Part shown: piece after piece, positions 1-12,400 of the stretch | Position numbering within the stretch: position 1 is the first letter of the stretch | Layout: each line of letters opens with the position of its first letter | Source of the DNA: Sthenelais limicola | Taxonomy: Eukaryota > Annelida > Polychaeta > Phyllodocida > Sigalionidae | Reading direction: 5' to 3' | Assembly (NCBI GenBank): GCA_942159475.1 | Contig: OW804096.1 | Span: forward strand, 37,323,744-37,387,743 | DNA length: 64,000 nt | Program-made: the position numbers and the translations under genes | Notes under the pieces: model-generated | Told to the model about the DNA's origin: nothing | What the model saw: only the letters and a program-made list of their open reading frames with translations | The model's database searches: none

Positions 1-339
1 TCTGCTGCTACTATTTGTTCTTATACATCCATATGCTTTATAGGTTTGCATTTCTAAAGCAGGTAGAATTCAGGGACTATAAATAGTTAGCTTAGATTAC
101 AATATACTGTTTGTGTGCTTCACTTCCATTGAAACAGAAGTTTACCAGACTCCAGTCTTGTCATTTATGCATAGCACACTGGGAAGATATCCCCTCCCGC
201 TGACCAAGTAACAGACAGAGTCTTCTCGATTAAATGCTGCCTTAAAGCCACACATATTATTGTATTATTCATTATAGTGTGCAGAACATAATATTTTAGT
301 TTTCCTCAATGTCTGAACAGAAGATACACTCAGTCCAGT

Positions 340-2180
340 ATTCCCCTTTAAGTATGGGAATCAATATTATTTACCACGGTTTACTAAGCAATTGTGATCC
401 AGCCTATAATGCCTTAACTTTTACTATTCTATGAAATCTCTGTGTGTTATGTTGGTTGAGTACATCATACACATTAGGCAGCTAAATAATGCTAGTGCCT
501 CCTGGATCGAGTGAGAGGTCGGCATAGATTTTGTATTTGTATTTAAGATTTTTCATTCAGCAATAGAACATTATGTAACTGTCACAATTTTCTCAGGACG
601 TGCTGATTTAATTATACAAAAAGAGTTTGTTAGATGTAATAATCTGATGACAAGCATCGTAAGATATAAGATATTTTGTTCTGATATTCGAATAATTGAC
701 AAATTCTAAGAGCATGGCACATATGCATTTAAAAGGGTAATAAAGAAATATTAAAATCCAATCCGAGCGTTGTGTCTAATTCATATAATCCTAATGTGTG
801 GACCATTTTTAGGTATATATTTAACATCCATGAATTACTCTTTCTCAATGAGAAGGGTTATCGTCAATTATTGTCAAGATCATGCACATGATTGATTTGT
901 GTAAATAAACCAACAGTTGGGTAATACATAGAACCTGATGAGAATGCAGTGTCTGAGATGTTTGTTTTTGTTGTGGCCCATGGGCTGATAGGCGAGTGTG
1001 TTAGGCAAAAACACAAACATCAAGGATAGTGCAATATTTAGTGCAATATTATTTTTTTTAACAAATTTTATTGACAATTTCACATTTGTGATACGTTTCA
1101 TGTCGATGAAACGTTCTATATTTACTCCAACGTTGCTATGTATAAGTATAAGTAAGTATATACAAGAATAACAAAGGCATTTTACAAAAACAAAGCAAAA
1201 ACAAAAACAAATACAGCCATCTTGACTTATGATGGGACGAGCCTCCTAAAGCCCAGAAGAAAGCTGTAATCTGATTAGTTGATATCACTACATCAACCAA
1301 TGGGAGCGCTTGTTACTACCTGACCCTTTCAACAGCTAAACTCCCCCCACCAGTTTACCATATATAGCTATGTGTACTGGGGGGGGGGGGGGGGAAAGGA
1401 AATGGCAATGTCATACATCATGTGTTGGATTGGCACAAATTACTACTCAAATTACTACTCTACTCTACACTACTCCCGCCCATACAAATAGCATGTGGTA
1501 CATACACCAATGGGGAGTAATACTTATAATGATGTTCTAATGATGACTGAGCTGTTGTTAACACATCTCGTTAAAATTCAATTGTTATCTCCAGTTGAGT
1601 TTTCCTAACTTTGGCTTTTGTCCCTCGTTCCCATTAAAAATTACCATTTGTTGATGTATGTCGTAAAGTAAAAATTTCACTTTTAAACTTCTTCATCAGT
1701 TGGGAATACAATAATGGTTGCTAGTATTATTCCAAAATCTACATAATGGTCTTGTATGTCTTTTTCATTTTCTTAGTACAATACCACAAATATCATAGCA
1801 TACACAAGAGTACTGTATTTGGATATTCTGCACTCTATTATGTCTTCTGATTAAGTGATTCACAAACCTGAGTAAGAATGTGAGGAAGTATCCTGCCAGA
1901 GCCCCGTATGTATTAGTAGAAGGCATATGTATGACGATGACAAATAGGGGGAAGGCTATCACATAGACAAAGTCACTGCAGAGGACAAAGAGCTGGTATA
2001 TGGAGCGCACTGTAATGGCAGTGACTGTAGCTAGAGCACCAATCACTATCACTGCTCCCCTCATTTCCCACAAAATCTTAGCCTCAGTAGCCTGTTGATA
2101 AAGAACAATTAGTTTGATAAGGTAATGATGATACAAACTACCATTTACGACAAAACAAAATTAAAGATTAGGAGGTGCCT
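340..2180. repeat. Segmental duplication, left copy (partner 11750-13370)
   Basis: Blocks at about 345-520, 890-1010, 1130-1760 and 1765-2100 run in the same order as blocks at about 11750-11925, 11930-12050, 12115-12740 and 12755-13263. Shared landmarks include the TATGGGAATCAATATTATTT stretch (355 and 11756) and the exon at the right end. The left copy carries an extra insert of about 350 bp near 530-880. This is the intron and exon DNA copied along with transporter copy C. Confidence 0.75.
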
Positions 2181-3084
2181 GTGTGACATCACCCATAGTT
2201 TAGTTCACAAAACATCTACCACAGGGAGGACGCTTTGTACTTGCTTGTATCTTATGATGCTATATTTCAGAAAACTATATATTGAACACAATTGATACAA
2301 ATATTTGTACCCCCACCCCAACTAACTTGATAGTAGCATAATATCACACATGCTAGGCATAAACTCAGGATAAAAATGCTCTGGGTCAATTCGCCCAATT
2401 GTTGACAGGTGGTGCCACTATACAAAACTTCTTAGATGACCATTCAAACTGGTGTCCTTTGTACATAATGTTGAGATAATGTGATGTACAATGGAAAGAC
2501 GAAATGCTCTGGTTTCAAATATTTATTGTTGGATATATACTTTTTTCATATTTTGTAAAAGAAAAAGAAAAACTGCAAACACATGTTTAGCAATGTAAGA
2601 GGCAAGATGGCAGGCTATAATGAATAAAGTTGTTGTAAGAACAAAAAATTATATTTCTATTGCACCAAACCTATCACACATCTCAACAGGAATGCATACA
2701 ATATCAGTACAAAGCATACAAGATATATAGGGTGTTACAATGTATAGGGAAGCCTATGAGTAGCACCAAGGCTAGTAAAAGATATTGGCCTTGCATTTCT
2801 CCTTAAGAAATGAAGAATTTACTTTGGCTTTAGTATGATTTCACCTTACCTGGTGTTGAGGTAAAACTTCTTTATAGGTGCAAACACATGGCGTGCAAAC
2901 ATGGAGGAAGCGGCAAAAAATGATGAGTCTGCAGAGGACATGACAGCAGCAGAGATTGCCCCCAGACCTAAGACAGCTACTGGTAGCGGTGTGAGAAACT
3001 CCAGTACAAGAGGTAAAATTAGGGGGTAGTTCTTCTTCTCTATTGGTAATGGGAAGTACAACTTGTTGTCAGTCTGGTTCCAAT
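1868..3084 (-). pseudogene. Partial SLC5A7-like copy C (two exons, frameshifted)
   Basis: Two exons match exons 8 and 9 of copy B. Exon 2850-3084 encodes the DWNQT...MSSADSS segment, which in SLC5 transporters carries the conserved S-A-D-S-S stretch. Exon 1868-2091 encodes the next transmembrane block. The first exon is 235 bp against 239 bp in copies A and B: four bases are lost near its 3' end (after the APIK codons), so reading into the next exon is out of frame and meets a stop after about ten codons. The donor after 1868 is GTTTGTG, where the other copies have GTAAGT or GTAGGT. No exons 1-7 were found between 3.1 and 9.4 kb, and any last exon would lie left of the window. Flanking sequence at about 340-2180 matches 11.75-13.37 kb, so this is a segmental duplicate of the copy B middle and 3' part. 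I infer a non-functional relic. Confidence 0.8.
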
Positions 3085-3320
3085 CTGGAGAAAAATGCAA
3101 TTAATATCGACAACAAAAGTGAAACCAGACACTTACATGCACAGAATGTACCTATCACGACCAATCTTGCACAATAGGTCCTACGTCCTCCATCTCTCCT
3201 TTCATGAAACACGATTCTGGTGGAGTGTGACCAACTCACACCAAATTTGGGTAGGATGTAGAGTGAAGGGGACCAGGGGATACACAATGTCATGGAAAAG
3301 AATAAGCTTTATAAATTGTA

Positions 3321-3695
3321 CATATGTGAATTGTTACAGGAAAATGAGCCGCAACTCGCAAAACTTATGTTTTCCAATATTTGTTATTCACACAATTTCT
3401 TTGTAGGAGTTTTCTCATTTTTTAGGTATGTACCATTGGAAGTCCTATGAATGAATGTACCAACTTGCAAGACTGTATTAAATATATCCTTAACATTTCT
3501 AAGGTCGTCTTATAGAGTATATTTTGCTACTTTACTAGTATCCACCCAAAAATATTACAAACTTAATATATAGAAATACGTATTATATATCCTAATGTTT
3601 AGCATCATTGGAATCGCATTGATCTCATCTTTTCAAATATCAAAATCCATTTTTGGCGAATTGTGACTCATTTTCCTGGAACACATCACATATAG
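3321..3695. mobile_element. MITE family 2 copy
   Basis: The ends are inverted repeats: the left end reads CATATGTGAATTGTTACAGG then AAAATGAG, and the right end is the complement of that pattern (CATTTTCCTGGAACACATCA). Related copies lie at about 16458-16769, 22160-22490, 25292-25560, 29809-30216 and 50508-50820, all with the AAAATGAGTCAYAAGTCG motif inside the end. There is no coding capacity. Confidence 0.65.
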
Positions 3696-3825
3696 TTAAC
3701 TCTCCTGTTCCTCCATTGAAGCCACATAATACATACATGTATGAAGAAGGACTGGGGGTTGAAGGGTGAGCTCTGCACTGGCTTGCTGCAATAAAATGGT
3801 CATGTTCTGTCCTACTACAACAAAT

Positions 3826-4059
3826 GAGTCAGATTTTCAGAAAATGCACCATCTACATTCAACTACTCTCAGATTCTGCTAAATTAGAGTAAAAGATGAT
3901 AAATATTGAACTTATATCTAAGTGTATAATGTTTTGTATTCATTCAATAAATCTGTCTGGTTATGTTGAACTGTAGTTTTAACCTGATTTTCATCTTAAA
4001 TTTGGTTTATATGAGAGGATTGGTGAAGGCCAAGTGTACGTTTTATGGAGACTTGACCC
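3826..4059. mobile_element. MITE family 1 copy (GGGTCAG ends)
   Basis: The terminal motif GAGTCAGATTTTCAGAAAAT at the left is mirrored at the right by a degraded ...TTGACCCC. The internal sequence CATTCAATAAATCTGTCTGG is shared with many other copies in the window. Non-coding. Confidence 0.6.
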
Positions 4060-4189
4060 CAATAGATATAGTGTATCAATGTGGCGGGGCTATTTTGTGT
4101 ACTACGCCCTGCTACATGGTCCTGGGGAGGAATGTCAGTTAATGAGTTGTTTTCCACTCTCATGGATATCATAACATCAAATGGAGCTA

Positions 4190-4335
4190 CAGAGAAAGAG
4201 AAAGAGAGGGAGAGAACAAGGAGAGGAGAGAAGAGTAAGATGAGTTAGAGGACAACAGACAGAAAGAGCAAAAGCAAGAGAGTCAACTAGAACTAGAGAG
4301 AGGGACCCAAGTGGGGAAACAGAAAATGAGGCTGC
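4190..4335. repeat. GA-rich low-complexity tract
   Basis: A run of AGAGAAAGAGAAAGAGAGGG-type sequence. Open frames across it are low-complexity only. Confidence 0.7.
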
Positions 4336-4859
4336 AATAGACTGAGACAAGTGAAAGCTATTAACAATTCTAATATACTTCCCACACCCATGACATCGCA
4401 TCAACAATCTATACCCTTCATTGTACCGAGCGTAACACCATCGAGCGATAACGCATTAAAAAAAGGCAAGGATTTGACACATACATGTTTGGGTTTATGT
4501 CATTCATGAGACTTTACAGGGCAATAAGAGCCCAGTAAAGTGGTTTAACATTTGCGCTGCAATTAAAAAAATCGGCACTATTCACTGACACTTCAATAAT
4601 GATTTAATGATAAGAATTAGACACATATGCAATAGCATTTATATACATGACTAAATCTGTATATAATTTTGTCATTTATTGTCTTAGACAAACGTAAGCA
4701 ATTTAAAACGAACCAGTTCATTTGAAATGAGATGATACTCATATATCAAAATATATAAAGCTTCAGTAATGACAAAAACAAAGATTAATTTTATCTATTT
4801 CATTTCTTACCTACTCATTTATCTCATAAACAAGGTAAATGACTGCCATGGCAACTTAC

Positions 4860-7800
4860 TTCCTACAATATGCAGACGTATTCCTATGGTTCTCTGTAGG
4901 TTTGATGACCGTTTGCCTGCCGCAATCATTGCAGACCTTGTCAAACCCCCGACCGTAGAAAAAAGAGCATGGCCATGCTGAATATCAAACCTCTGCACTG
5001 ACAGACCAGTAGATTTGTACCCCATGTTCACTGCTTGTTCATTCACACTATGAGCTCCAGTAATGTATCCAGGTTCGACGCGTATATTCCTATCTCTCAC
5101 ATCGAAAGTAACATATTGTCCTGATACTGTAGTAGTAGCATCAATTGTGTGCACCAGAAGGTAGTCATTGTCTGGTATGGGTTTCCAGATATCAACTTTT
5201 ATTGTTCCAGACCTCTTTGAATAGACATCAATGAAGTGAAGTGGTCCAAAACACGAGATTGGTCGATTTACATCGAATTGCATTAATGTCCCGATGTAAT
5301 TGTTAAATGTCACCGAGGGAATTGGAAAACAGCCTGAAAAAATAGTTTAAAACGGTTTTAATGAATCCATTAATGATCTTTTTTTTCAAGCCTGGCAATT
5401 TCATCAATATTATAACCATGTTATAGGCATAGGAAAGGTACCAACCAAGTATTACCACAACTGATTATTACCACTTGTAATCAAACCAAATCAAACATTC
5501 TTTATTGCCTAATTGTAATGATATATATAGAATTTTTTGTTGTAAAACTGAACATTTTGTACATTTGTTTGTATGTGTAAGACGATGAACTTTGTTGAAA
5601 AGGCAAGTAATACAAGTGTGACTAATATTGATATCAAATGTAATATCTGGCATTCAGTGATATATATGTATATTTTAAATATAATATTCCCAAGATAATA
5701 ACATTGGGGGCCCTCAGGAAGATCTATGGTTTCATAGAGGAGAACCAACCCCTTTTTCGGTGTCAACATTTGTTATATTATTGAAGATGTACACTTCCGG
5801 AAATAAAAACCTATACATACATAACACTGGGATCAAGAAACAAAAGTCCAGTTTTTAAGTGTTTTCTTTTTAATACTTTTTGAGCTGCGGGATTAACATT
5901 TTTTAAACAAAAGAGTTATTATTGAGCCTGGTAGGAGGATAATACAATTTAGGTATGTTTATATAGATTCTGCAAAAAATGTTTAAAATTAATAAAAGCA
6001 TTACCCACCTTGGCAGTCAATCAAGGTCTGGTTATTGTCCAAGCAAAGTGAGCTCTGACCGACCTAGATCACAGATAAAAAAGTGAATTGTTACCCTAAT
6101 CTAAGATTATAGAATCAATATGAAGGAAATACCAAACAGTTGTCCGTGTACCGGGCTGTAAACTATTGCCACTCTGATACATAGACAGAATTGACTGAGC
6201 GTTGTGTAAGAGGTGGTTATCTCTGGCAGGCGCAGCTATTTCGGAAGGGTGTGTAGCACCTGGTGAAATTGTGTAGCCCAAGGGAGATAACCACCTCTTA
6301 CAAAGCCATTACATACAATGAATAACATGTAATTTTTCCGCGAAAAATAATCATTTAAATACAGAAAATAAGGACGCAAACATGGGCCTTCATTTTTCCT
6401 ATAAAATTCCGTCACAGGTAAATATGATATACATGTAAATATCTCCCAGCGGGTGATATGACTTTCCAATGCTGTTGCCTATGGCTTTCCATACCATCCC
6501 GCCAAGAGGTATAATGAAATAAAACTATTCACTCATGGCAACGTTGCCAGGTGAGAACAGGTGTAACAATTGTTTCTGAGTTAAGATATATGAAGGAAAT
6601 ATTGTTGTCTTTTGATTAGGTTTTTTTCCTTTGATGTCCACTTTTGCTAGCCATAGTTTTACTTCTGTCACCTAAGAATGAAGTCTACCACTAAATGTCC
6701 TGTCCCTGTCCCTCAAAAGTGGCATATTCCTAAGCTGTTTTTAAGGTACACTTATATTGAGTAATTCATTATACCTCTCCCGATGGTTTTGGGGAAAAAT
6801 AGTGAAAATTCTACGGAAATCTTTTTTGTCCTTTTCCACAAAAAAGCATAAACCTCTATGGGAGAAGCCCCTGGCTCAAACAATAACCTAGAATTTTGCA
6901 GGTACCGACCACCAAGGTTGTCTAACAAATTGTAGTTGGTTGATCTCATGGCCTGATATAACACTAGAAAGGACACTTAAAAATTAAATAACATGTCACA
7001 GAGTGCAGAATGCACTGCCATGTTCCTGTCCTATTACAAGGACTTAAATTTCAATAAATAATTTTTATGACACTTCTTGACATGCTAGAATAGCCACCAA
7101 CACAGACACTCAAATGAAGATCTCCCTTATTTATACTCCCTTATATGTGGGTCAGATTTTCAGAAAATGTATAATTCGCCTTCACCAATCCTCTCAAATA
7201 AGTCACATTTAAGAAAAAAATGAGCTTGAAAATGCAGTTTAACATAACAGAACTGATACTTTGAATCAATGCGATACCAAATATACACAGATATACCCGG
7301 TATTCATCATTTTACAGCCAAATTTAGCAGAACTTCCTAAATAAGTAGAGCTGCTAATTGTACATTTTCTGAAAATCTGACCCATATAATCACTCCTACC
7401 TGCTCATGCTGCCAATACTTCATGAAGTGAGCGACAAATTTAGCAGCCCACCTTCAACTTTACCTGAATCTATTCAGACCCAATTCAAGAACCCACTATA
7501 TCTAAATGACATCTATACATCAATTGCAATTGATACTCTGAAGATGTTCTTCATTCGGTTCTTGTATGAATTATTAAACAGTTTTTAGTGTGCCATTGTT
7601 GGTGTGATAGCAGAGGACATTGACACTATGATAAATACCTAAATAATTTATACATAACCAGTCAAGTGTGGAACGGCGTGCATGGACTAATGAAATAGGT
7701 GCTATAGTGTGTTTGAATTAACCATTTAAAAAAAATGCATTCCCCAATTACTGGATGGAAAATTCTTTCATGTTTTTATCTATACACTTGCTGGATGCAT

Positions 7801-8393
7801 CATTGCTTTTTTGATTTTTTTGCTGAAGAAAAAGTGTTTGTTTATCCAGGCAGGTAACATAAGTGTATGAAATTTAATTTAAAAGTACATATAGGTCCAG
7901 ATCACCCTAAAGTCGTCTTTATCCTCTGGTGCCTGGTTCGTGATTCAGAAGTACAACAAACGAGAGGCAAGATACATTCATACAATCCTCAGTTATTATT
8001 CATGTTATCCCATGTATAGAATTACACCCAACAGTGGTTTGTTATATTACATTGTATATATACTATTCGTTTTCAAAATTTGTTTGTTATCAAAGATTTG
8101 TCTCTGAATTAACCTGTGAAACTGAATGATAAGGTTGTTATTGTCAAAATTAATTCCAAAAAGACGCTCAACAGGACAGGTTATGTCCATGTAAACCTTA
8201 GCTAACCTTAGAATAGCACCATTTATAAGGGTCAGATTTTCCGAAAATGCACAATCTACAGTTCTACGTTTTCTGAAGATCTGACCCATAAGGCAAATTA
8301 TAGGTGCATTGAGAAACATTTGAATTATATACTTACACAGATGCTGGGTATCCACAATGAAGAAAGGATAAACAAAATGTGAGTTCGCTCCAT
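4860..8393 (-). CDS. Secreted protein gene, unknown family (partial at 3' end)
   Basis: Three exons join in phase. Exon 1 (8337-8393) encodes MERTHILFILSSLWIPSIC, a clear signal peptide, and ends at GTAAGT in phase 0. Exon 2 (6009-6063) encodes a short segment with two Cys (CLDNNQTLIDC). Exon 3 (4860-5333) encodes about 158 residues rich in alternating hydrophobic and polar stretches, which suggests beta strands, with segments such as PLHFIDVY and TIKVDIWKP, and ends in phase 1 at GTAAGT. The protein is therefore exported. I do not recognise the domain. A further exon is expected below 4860, but I could not identify it before the copy C relic. Exon 2 is short and rests on its splice sites, its phase fit on both sides and its Cys content. 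The gene sits between transporter copies B and C on the same strand. Confidence 0.55.
5702..5820. mobile_element. Retroposon 3' end with ACAT-rich tail
   Basis: The segment CCCTCAGGAAGATCTATGGT ... GAAATAAAAACC TATACATACATA recurs at 47926-48042 in the same orientation, and both copies end in an (ATAC)n-like tail. This is typical of a SINE or a truncated LINE end. Confidence 0.55.
6205..6302. repeat. Short foldback element
   Basis: TGTAAGAGGTGGTTATCTC at the left is matched by its exact reverse complement at the right (GAGATAACCACCTCTTACA), enclosing about 60 bp. It can form a hairpin and is probably a small non-autonomous element. Confidence 0.65.
7149..7383. mobile_element. MITE family 1, well-preserved copy
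   Basis: Begins GGGTCAGATTTTCAGAAAAT and ends with the complement ATTTTCTGAAAATCTGACCC, about 235 bp overall. ATAT lies on both sides in the flanks (ATATGT left, ATATAA right). Best reference copy of this family in the window. Confidence 0.75.
8229..8287. mobile_element. MITE family 1, internally deleted copy
   Basis: Only 59 bp, but both GGGTCAG termini are kept. It is flanked by ATAA on each side (8225-8228 and 8288-8291), which suggests a 4-bp AT-rich target duplication. Confidence 0.7.
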
Positions 8394-8725
8394 TTTGTAC
8401 TCCTTCTGTTACCTCTTGATCCTCTGCCGTTTCGTGTATACATTACCATTGACAGGTGCCATTGAGTTTTACTACCAACTTTACTGTGGTAGGCATAACG
8501 AAGGGGGTGCCAAGAAAATTGACAGCTCCTATCTTGCATCCCAGCCCTGGGAACAATGAGATTGATTGGACCTCATCAAGGCAATAGCAGCTTGAAATCA
8601 TTCCACCTCATATGGGGCAAAAACACCTTGAGCAAATGGCTTCATTTCTTCCTTCTGCACCTAAATGGGTCCCTCTATTCCCCCTTACAACCCCACTCAC
8701 ACACAGTCGTTGACAGGTGCTTTCA

Positions 8726-8959
8726 GGGTCAAGTCCCCAGAAAATGCACAATTGGCCTTCACCAATCCTCACAAATAAACCACATTTATGACGGAAATCA
8801 GGTTCAAAATAGAGTTAAACATAACCAGACAGTTTTATTAAATGAATACAATACAGAATATACTCAGATATACCTAGTATTTACCGATTTTCACTCTAAT
8901 TTAGCAGAATTTGATAGATGTGTAGAAATGTAGATTGTCTATTTTTTGAAATCTGACCC
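8726..8959. mobile_element. MITE family 1 copy
   Basis: GGGTCAAG at the left and ATCTGACCC at the right, with the family's internal sequence (AACATAACCAGACAG, ATATACTCAGATATACC) between them. Confidence 0.65.
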
Positions 8960-9086
8960 TACAAGTTGTTTATTCCAGCTATTATGAATAATACAATGCA
9001 ACATATCAGTTTATTAATTCCTGTAGGGGGAACTGAAACATGTAGTTTATAGATTTTAACTTAACAGGCAACATGGCATATCTTTT

Positions 9087-9235
9087 AATCAATTAAGATA
9101 AAATAAGATAAGATAAGATAATCTTTTATTTGTCCAGTAACTCGAAAATACAATATGAAGAGACAACAGGGTCTACATGTCTATATGAAAAGTTAATTCC
9201 ATTTCTACCGACAGTTACCTTTAATTTTGAGAGTT
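9087..9235. mobile_element. SINE-like retroposon with (GATAA)n tract
   Basis: AAGATAAGATAAGATAAGAT precedes TCTTTTATTTGTCCAG. The same sequence occurs in reverse orientation at 17097-17232, where CAAATAAAAGATTTTCTTAT runs into (CTTAT)n. A simple repeat at one end plus a dispersed unique body fits a SINE-type element. Confidence 0.5.
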
Positions 9236-9412
9236 AATTACCAACTCAACAATTTAAGTTATATATATCTTTATTGATAAATACAATTTGAACACATTTA
9301 TAAGCTGTCAAACAGATCTGTCAACCTGAGTTAGCATCTCTCATACAGTAGGCCTTATTGTTGGAGTGATACATTCAAGATATGATTGAATATTTGATAT
9401 TGCAAGTTTAGT

Positions 9413-12400
9413 TCATATACTAGATTCATACATTGTAAATCCTAGATTGTCATACATATTGGAGTGATTCACATTAGCATCTATTGTCTTTATATTGTTC
9501 GTTTTCTCTTCTTTCTCCTTCTTTTCAATGTCCTCAGAAGTTTCTCTAAACACATCCATGAAGTCCCATTTTGGGTGGAGCTTTTTTGTGATAAACGCCC
9601 ACGTTGTCAGATAGGACACGCCCACTATAGTGGCTAGACCAATTAGAGCGATTAATGTCCGATATGGAAATAGTTGCTGTTGCGTTTCCTCATCATAGTA
9701 GGGGAACTTGAGGACAGGGGGCAGGCCTAACAATGCCTCACCGGACAGAAGCCTGCAAAATTGGCAAATAGAAAAGCGATAGGACAAAATATTACCTCGA
9801 TTACATCACCTGTTAGACATTTTTGGCGAGCAGGAACAATCTTATAAGACAATTTAAAATAAGTGTATTTTTACATGAAAATCCATTATGTGAAAACATC
9901 GCCCATCAACAGAGAGCATGTTCTGAGTGTATTCATATATCTGAGTGTATTCTGTATTGTATTCATTCAATAAATCTGTCTGGTTATGTTGAATTGTATT
10001 TTGAACCTGATGTCTTATTGTTCTTGATTGCTCTCGACAAGTTGTGGCATGGTCCTGGGTAAGACCATAAAGGACCTTTTCTCTTGTCTCTTTCTCCCTA
10101 CTTCTCTATCTCTATTTCCTGGGTATGATCATAAACTGCCTCCCTCTCAGCTCTCCCGCCCTTGATATAACCTTATTAAATGTGTTGAACCCGGCTATTA
10201 GATTTGTTCTTTCTGTCGCAGCAATAGCATGCATTTAGAGCAGGCAGTAGCATACACACTGCTATGTATGAGTTTTTGAACATAGTCTTGAGAAATAAGG
10301 ACAGAGGAGTGGAACAGGTTGCCACTTAGCTTGATTCGTCTAACGCTTTTAAATCAATAGATATTGAAACGGTACTGCGGAAATTAAAGGGTTAAAGGTT
10401 AGGGTCAGATTTCATAGATTGGGTTAAACTCAGTTGGAAATATACCCCTTAATGCACAAGTGGCGGATTATTAGCGGACCTTAGCTATTTATTATGTATA
10501 TATCAATGAGCAATTTGGGTTTGAGGGAATATTTTTATGTATACGAATGACTATTACAGCATACCATACAGATAGAAGGTCAGGTGTGCACTGTCCAATC
10601 TGATATCAATTTGTTTGGGTTGAATAAAAAATTACCAAACCATTAATAGCAGACAAATAGAATTGCTGATCTTTTATGTTACCAGAGATAATAGGAAGTG
10701 GTCGTTCAAATTATATAATGATGGTCATGCTAGTGATAGAGTGGATACCTTTAGCTCTAATCTAGATGCCAGCCTGCCACGGTACCACATACCAACAAAG
10801 TATATGCTAGGGTAAACCAGCTCCACAGGACACTGTATTGAGTTACACACTATTTAAACAGTGAAACACACATGAATTTGGTAATATTGTAGTCGATCTT
10901 GCCAACAAGCAACAGTTCAAGCAACTGTAGGTGCAACCAGTTTGAGAGTTGTCTTTGGTGAGGTGTATGGATTTATCTGTGTTATTTATGATGCAGGTAA
11001 GACACCACGAGCACAATATCTTACAAGAGATCCTGGCCATAAAAAAGTTTAGAGGACAGTTCAACGAAGAAATTGACCAGAACAATCATAAACCTTTCAC
11101 AGATTGTTCCTTACATAGGAAACAAATAAATGTGAAAAAACACATGTTACCACATTAGTCTTTTTTCTAGCTGACAAAAGTTTGCATTTAGTTATTTACC
11201 ACAAGTAAGGCAACATGGAACCTTCCTGATAGTTATATACCCTGCTCACACCCAGCCGATTTGGCTCCCGATTGCCCACTGATTTGGGTCTGCCGATGAA
11301 TCCTATGATTCCATTTCAAAATCCTGGTTTATGTTTTTGAAATAAGATAAACCTGGATTGGAAATGAAATCCTAGAATTCATCGGGAGACCCACATCGGG
11401 GGGGGGGGGTGGGGGGGGGGGGCAAGTCGGCTGTGTGTGGGCGGGTTTTTAGTCTGATGGACCTTCTTGGAGAACACATTAAGTTATATTTATGAGTTGA
11501 GTCTCTGACAAAATCAATAAATTAGTTAAATTATGTAGCCTATGTCTGGATGCTAGGCAGGTGATGGTTCTTAAATTAAATATGTTATCATATGAAGTGT
11601 TGTTTTAGACTTTTATGTATTTTATGATCTTGACGCTGGTATTTAGTTCCACTGAACGACCCCAGTGGGCAGTACTGTTTGCTATACCACTGTAGCCAGT
11701 TCCTTTATTTATGATCTCTATGAACAATGTTATTTTTACCTATAAATAATTAGGTATGGGAATCAATATTATTTACCACGATGTGCTAAGCAATTGTGAT
11801 CCATCCTACAATGCCTTAACTTTTACTATTCTATGAAAACTCTGTGTATTATGTTGGTTAACTACCTCATACACATTAAGCAGCCAAATAGCGCTAGTGC
11901 CTCCTGGATCCAGTGAGAGGCCAGCACAGATTTGATTTGTGTAAATAAACCAACAATTGGTAAATAGATAGATCCTGATGAGAACATGCTACAAGGGACA
12001 CTAATACACCGTCCCAGATGTTTGGCTTTTTTGTTGCCCCCGAGCAAATAACACAGTGCAATAGTATTCTGAGTACCATTTGATTTGATTTTAGCTTCTA
12101 TATAGAATTTACTGCCATGTTGCTAGATTTAAGTATATTAAGTATATACAAGAATAACGAAGGCATTTTATTTACCAAAACAAATACAGCCATCTTGACT
12201 CATGTTGGGACCAACCTCCCAAAGCCAAGAAGACAGCTGTAATCTGATTAGTCAATGTCACTGCATCAACCAATGGCAGCACTTGTTACTACCTGACCCT
12301 TCCAACAGCTAAACTCCTCCCACTGGTTTACCTTATATGGCTATGTGTACTGGAGGGGGGAAGAGGGAATGGGAATGTCATACCTCATGTCTTGGATTGG

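Noticed and set aside
9413..9752. Last exon assigned to copy C instead of copy B
   Set aside because: It lies upstream (in transcription) of copy C and joins in phase to copy B exon 9. Copy C is reached only after another gene.
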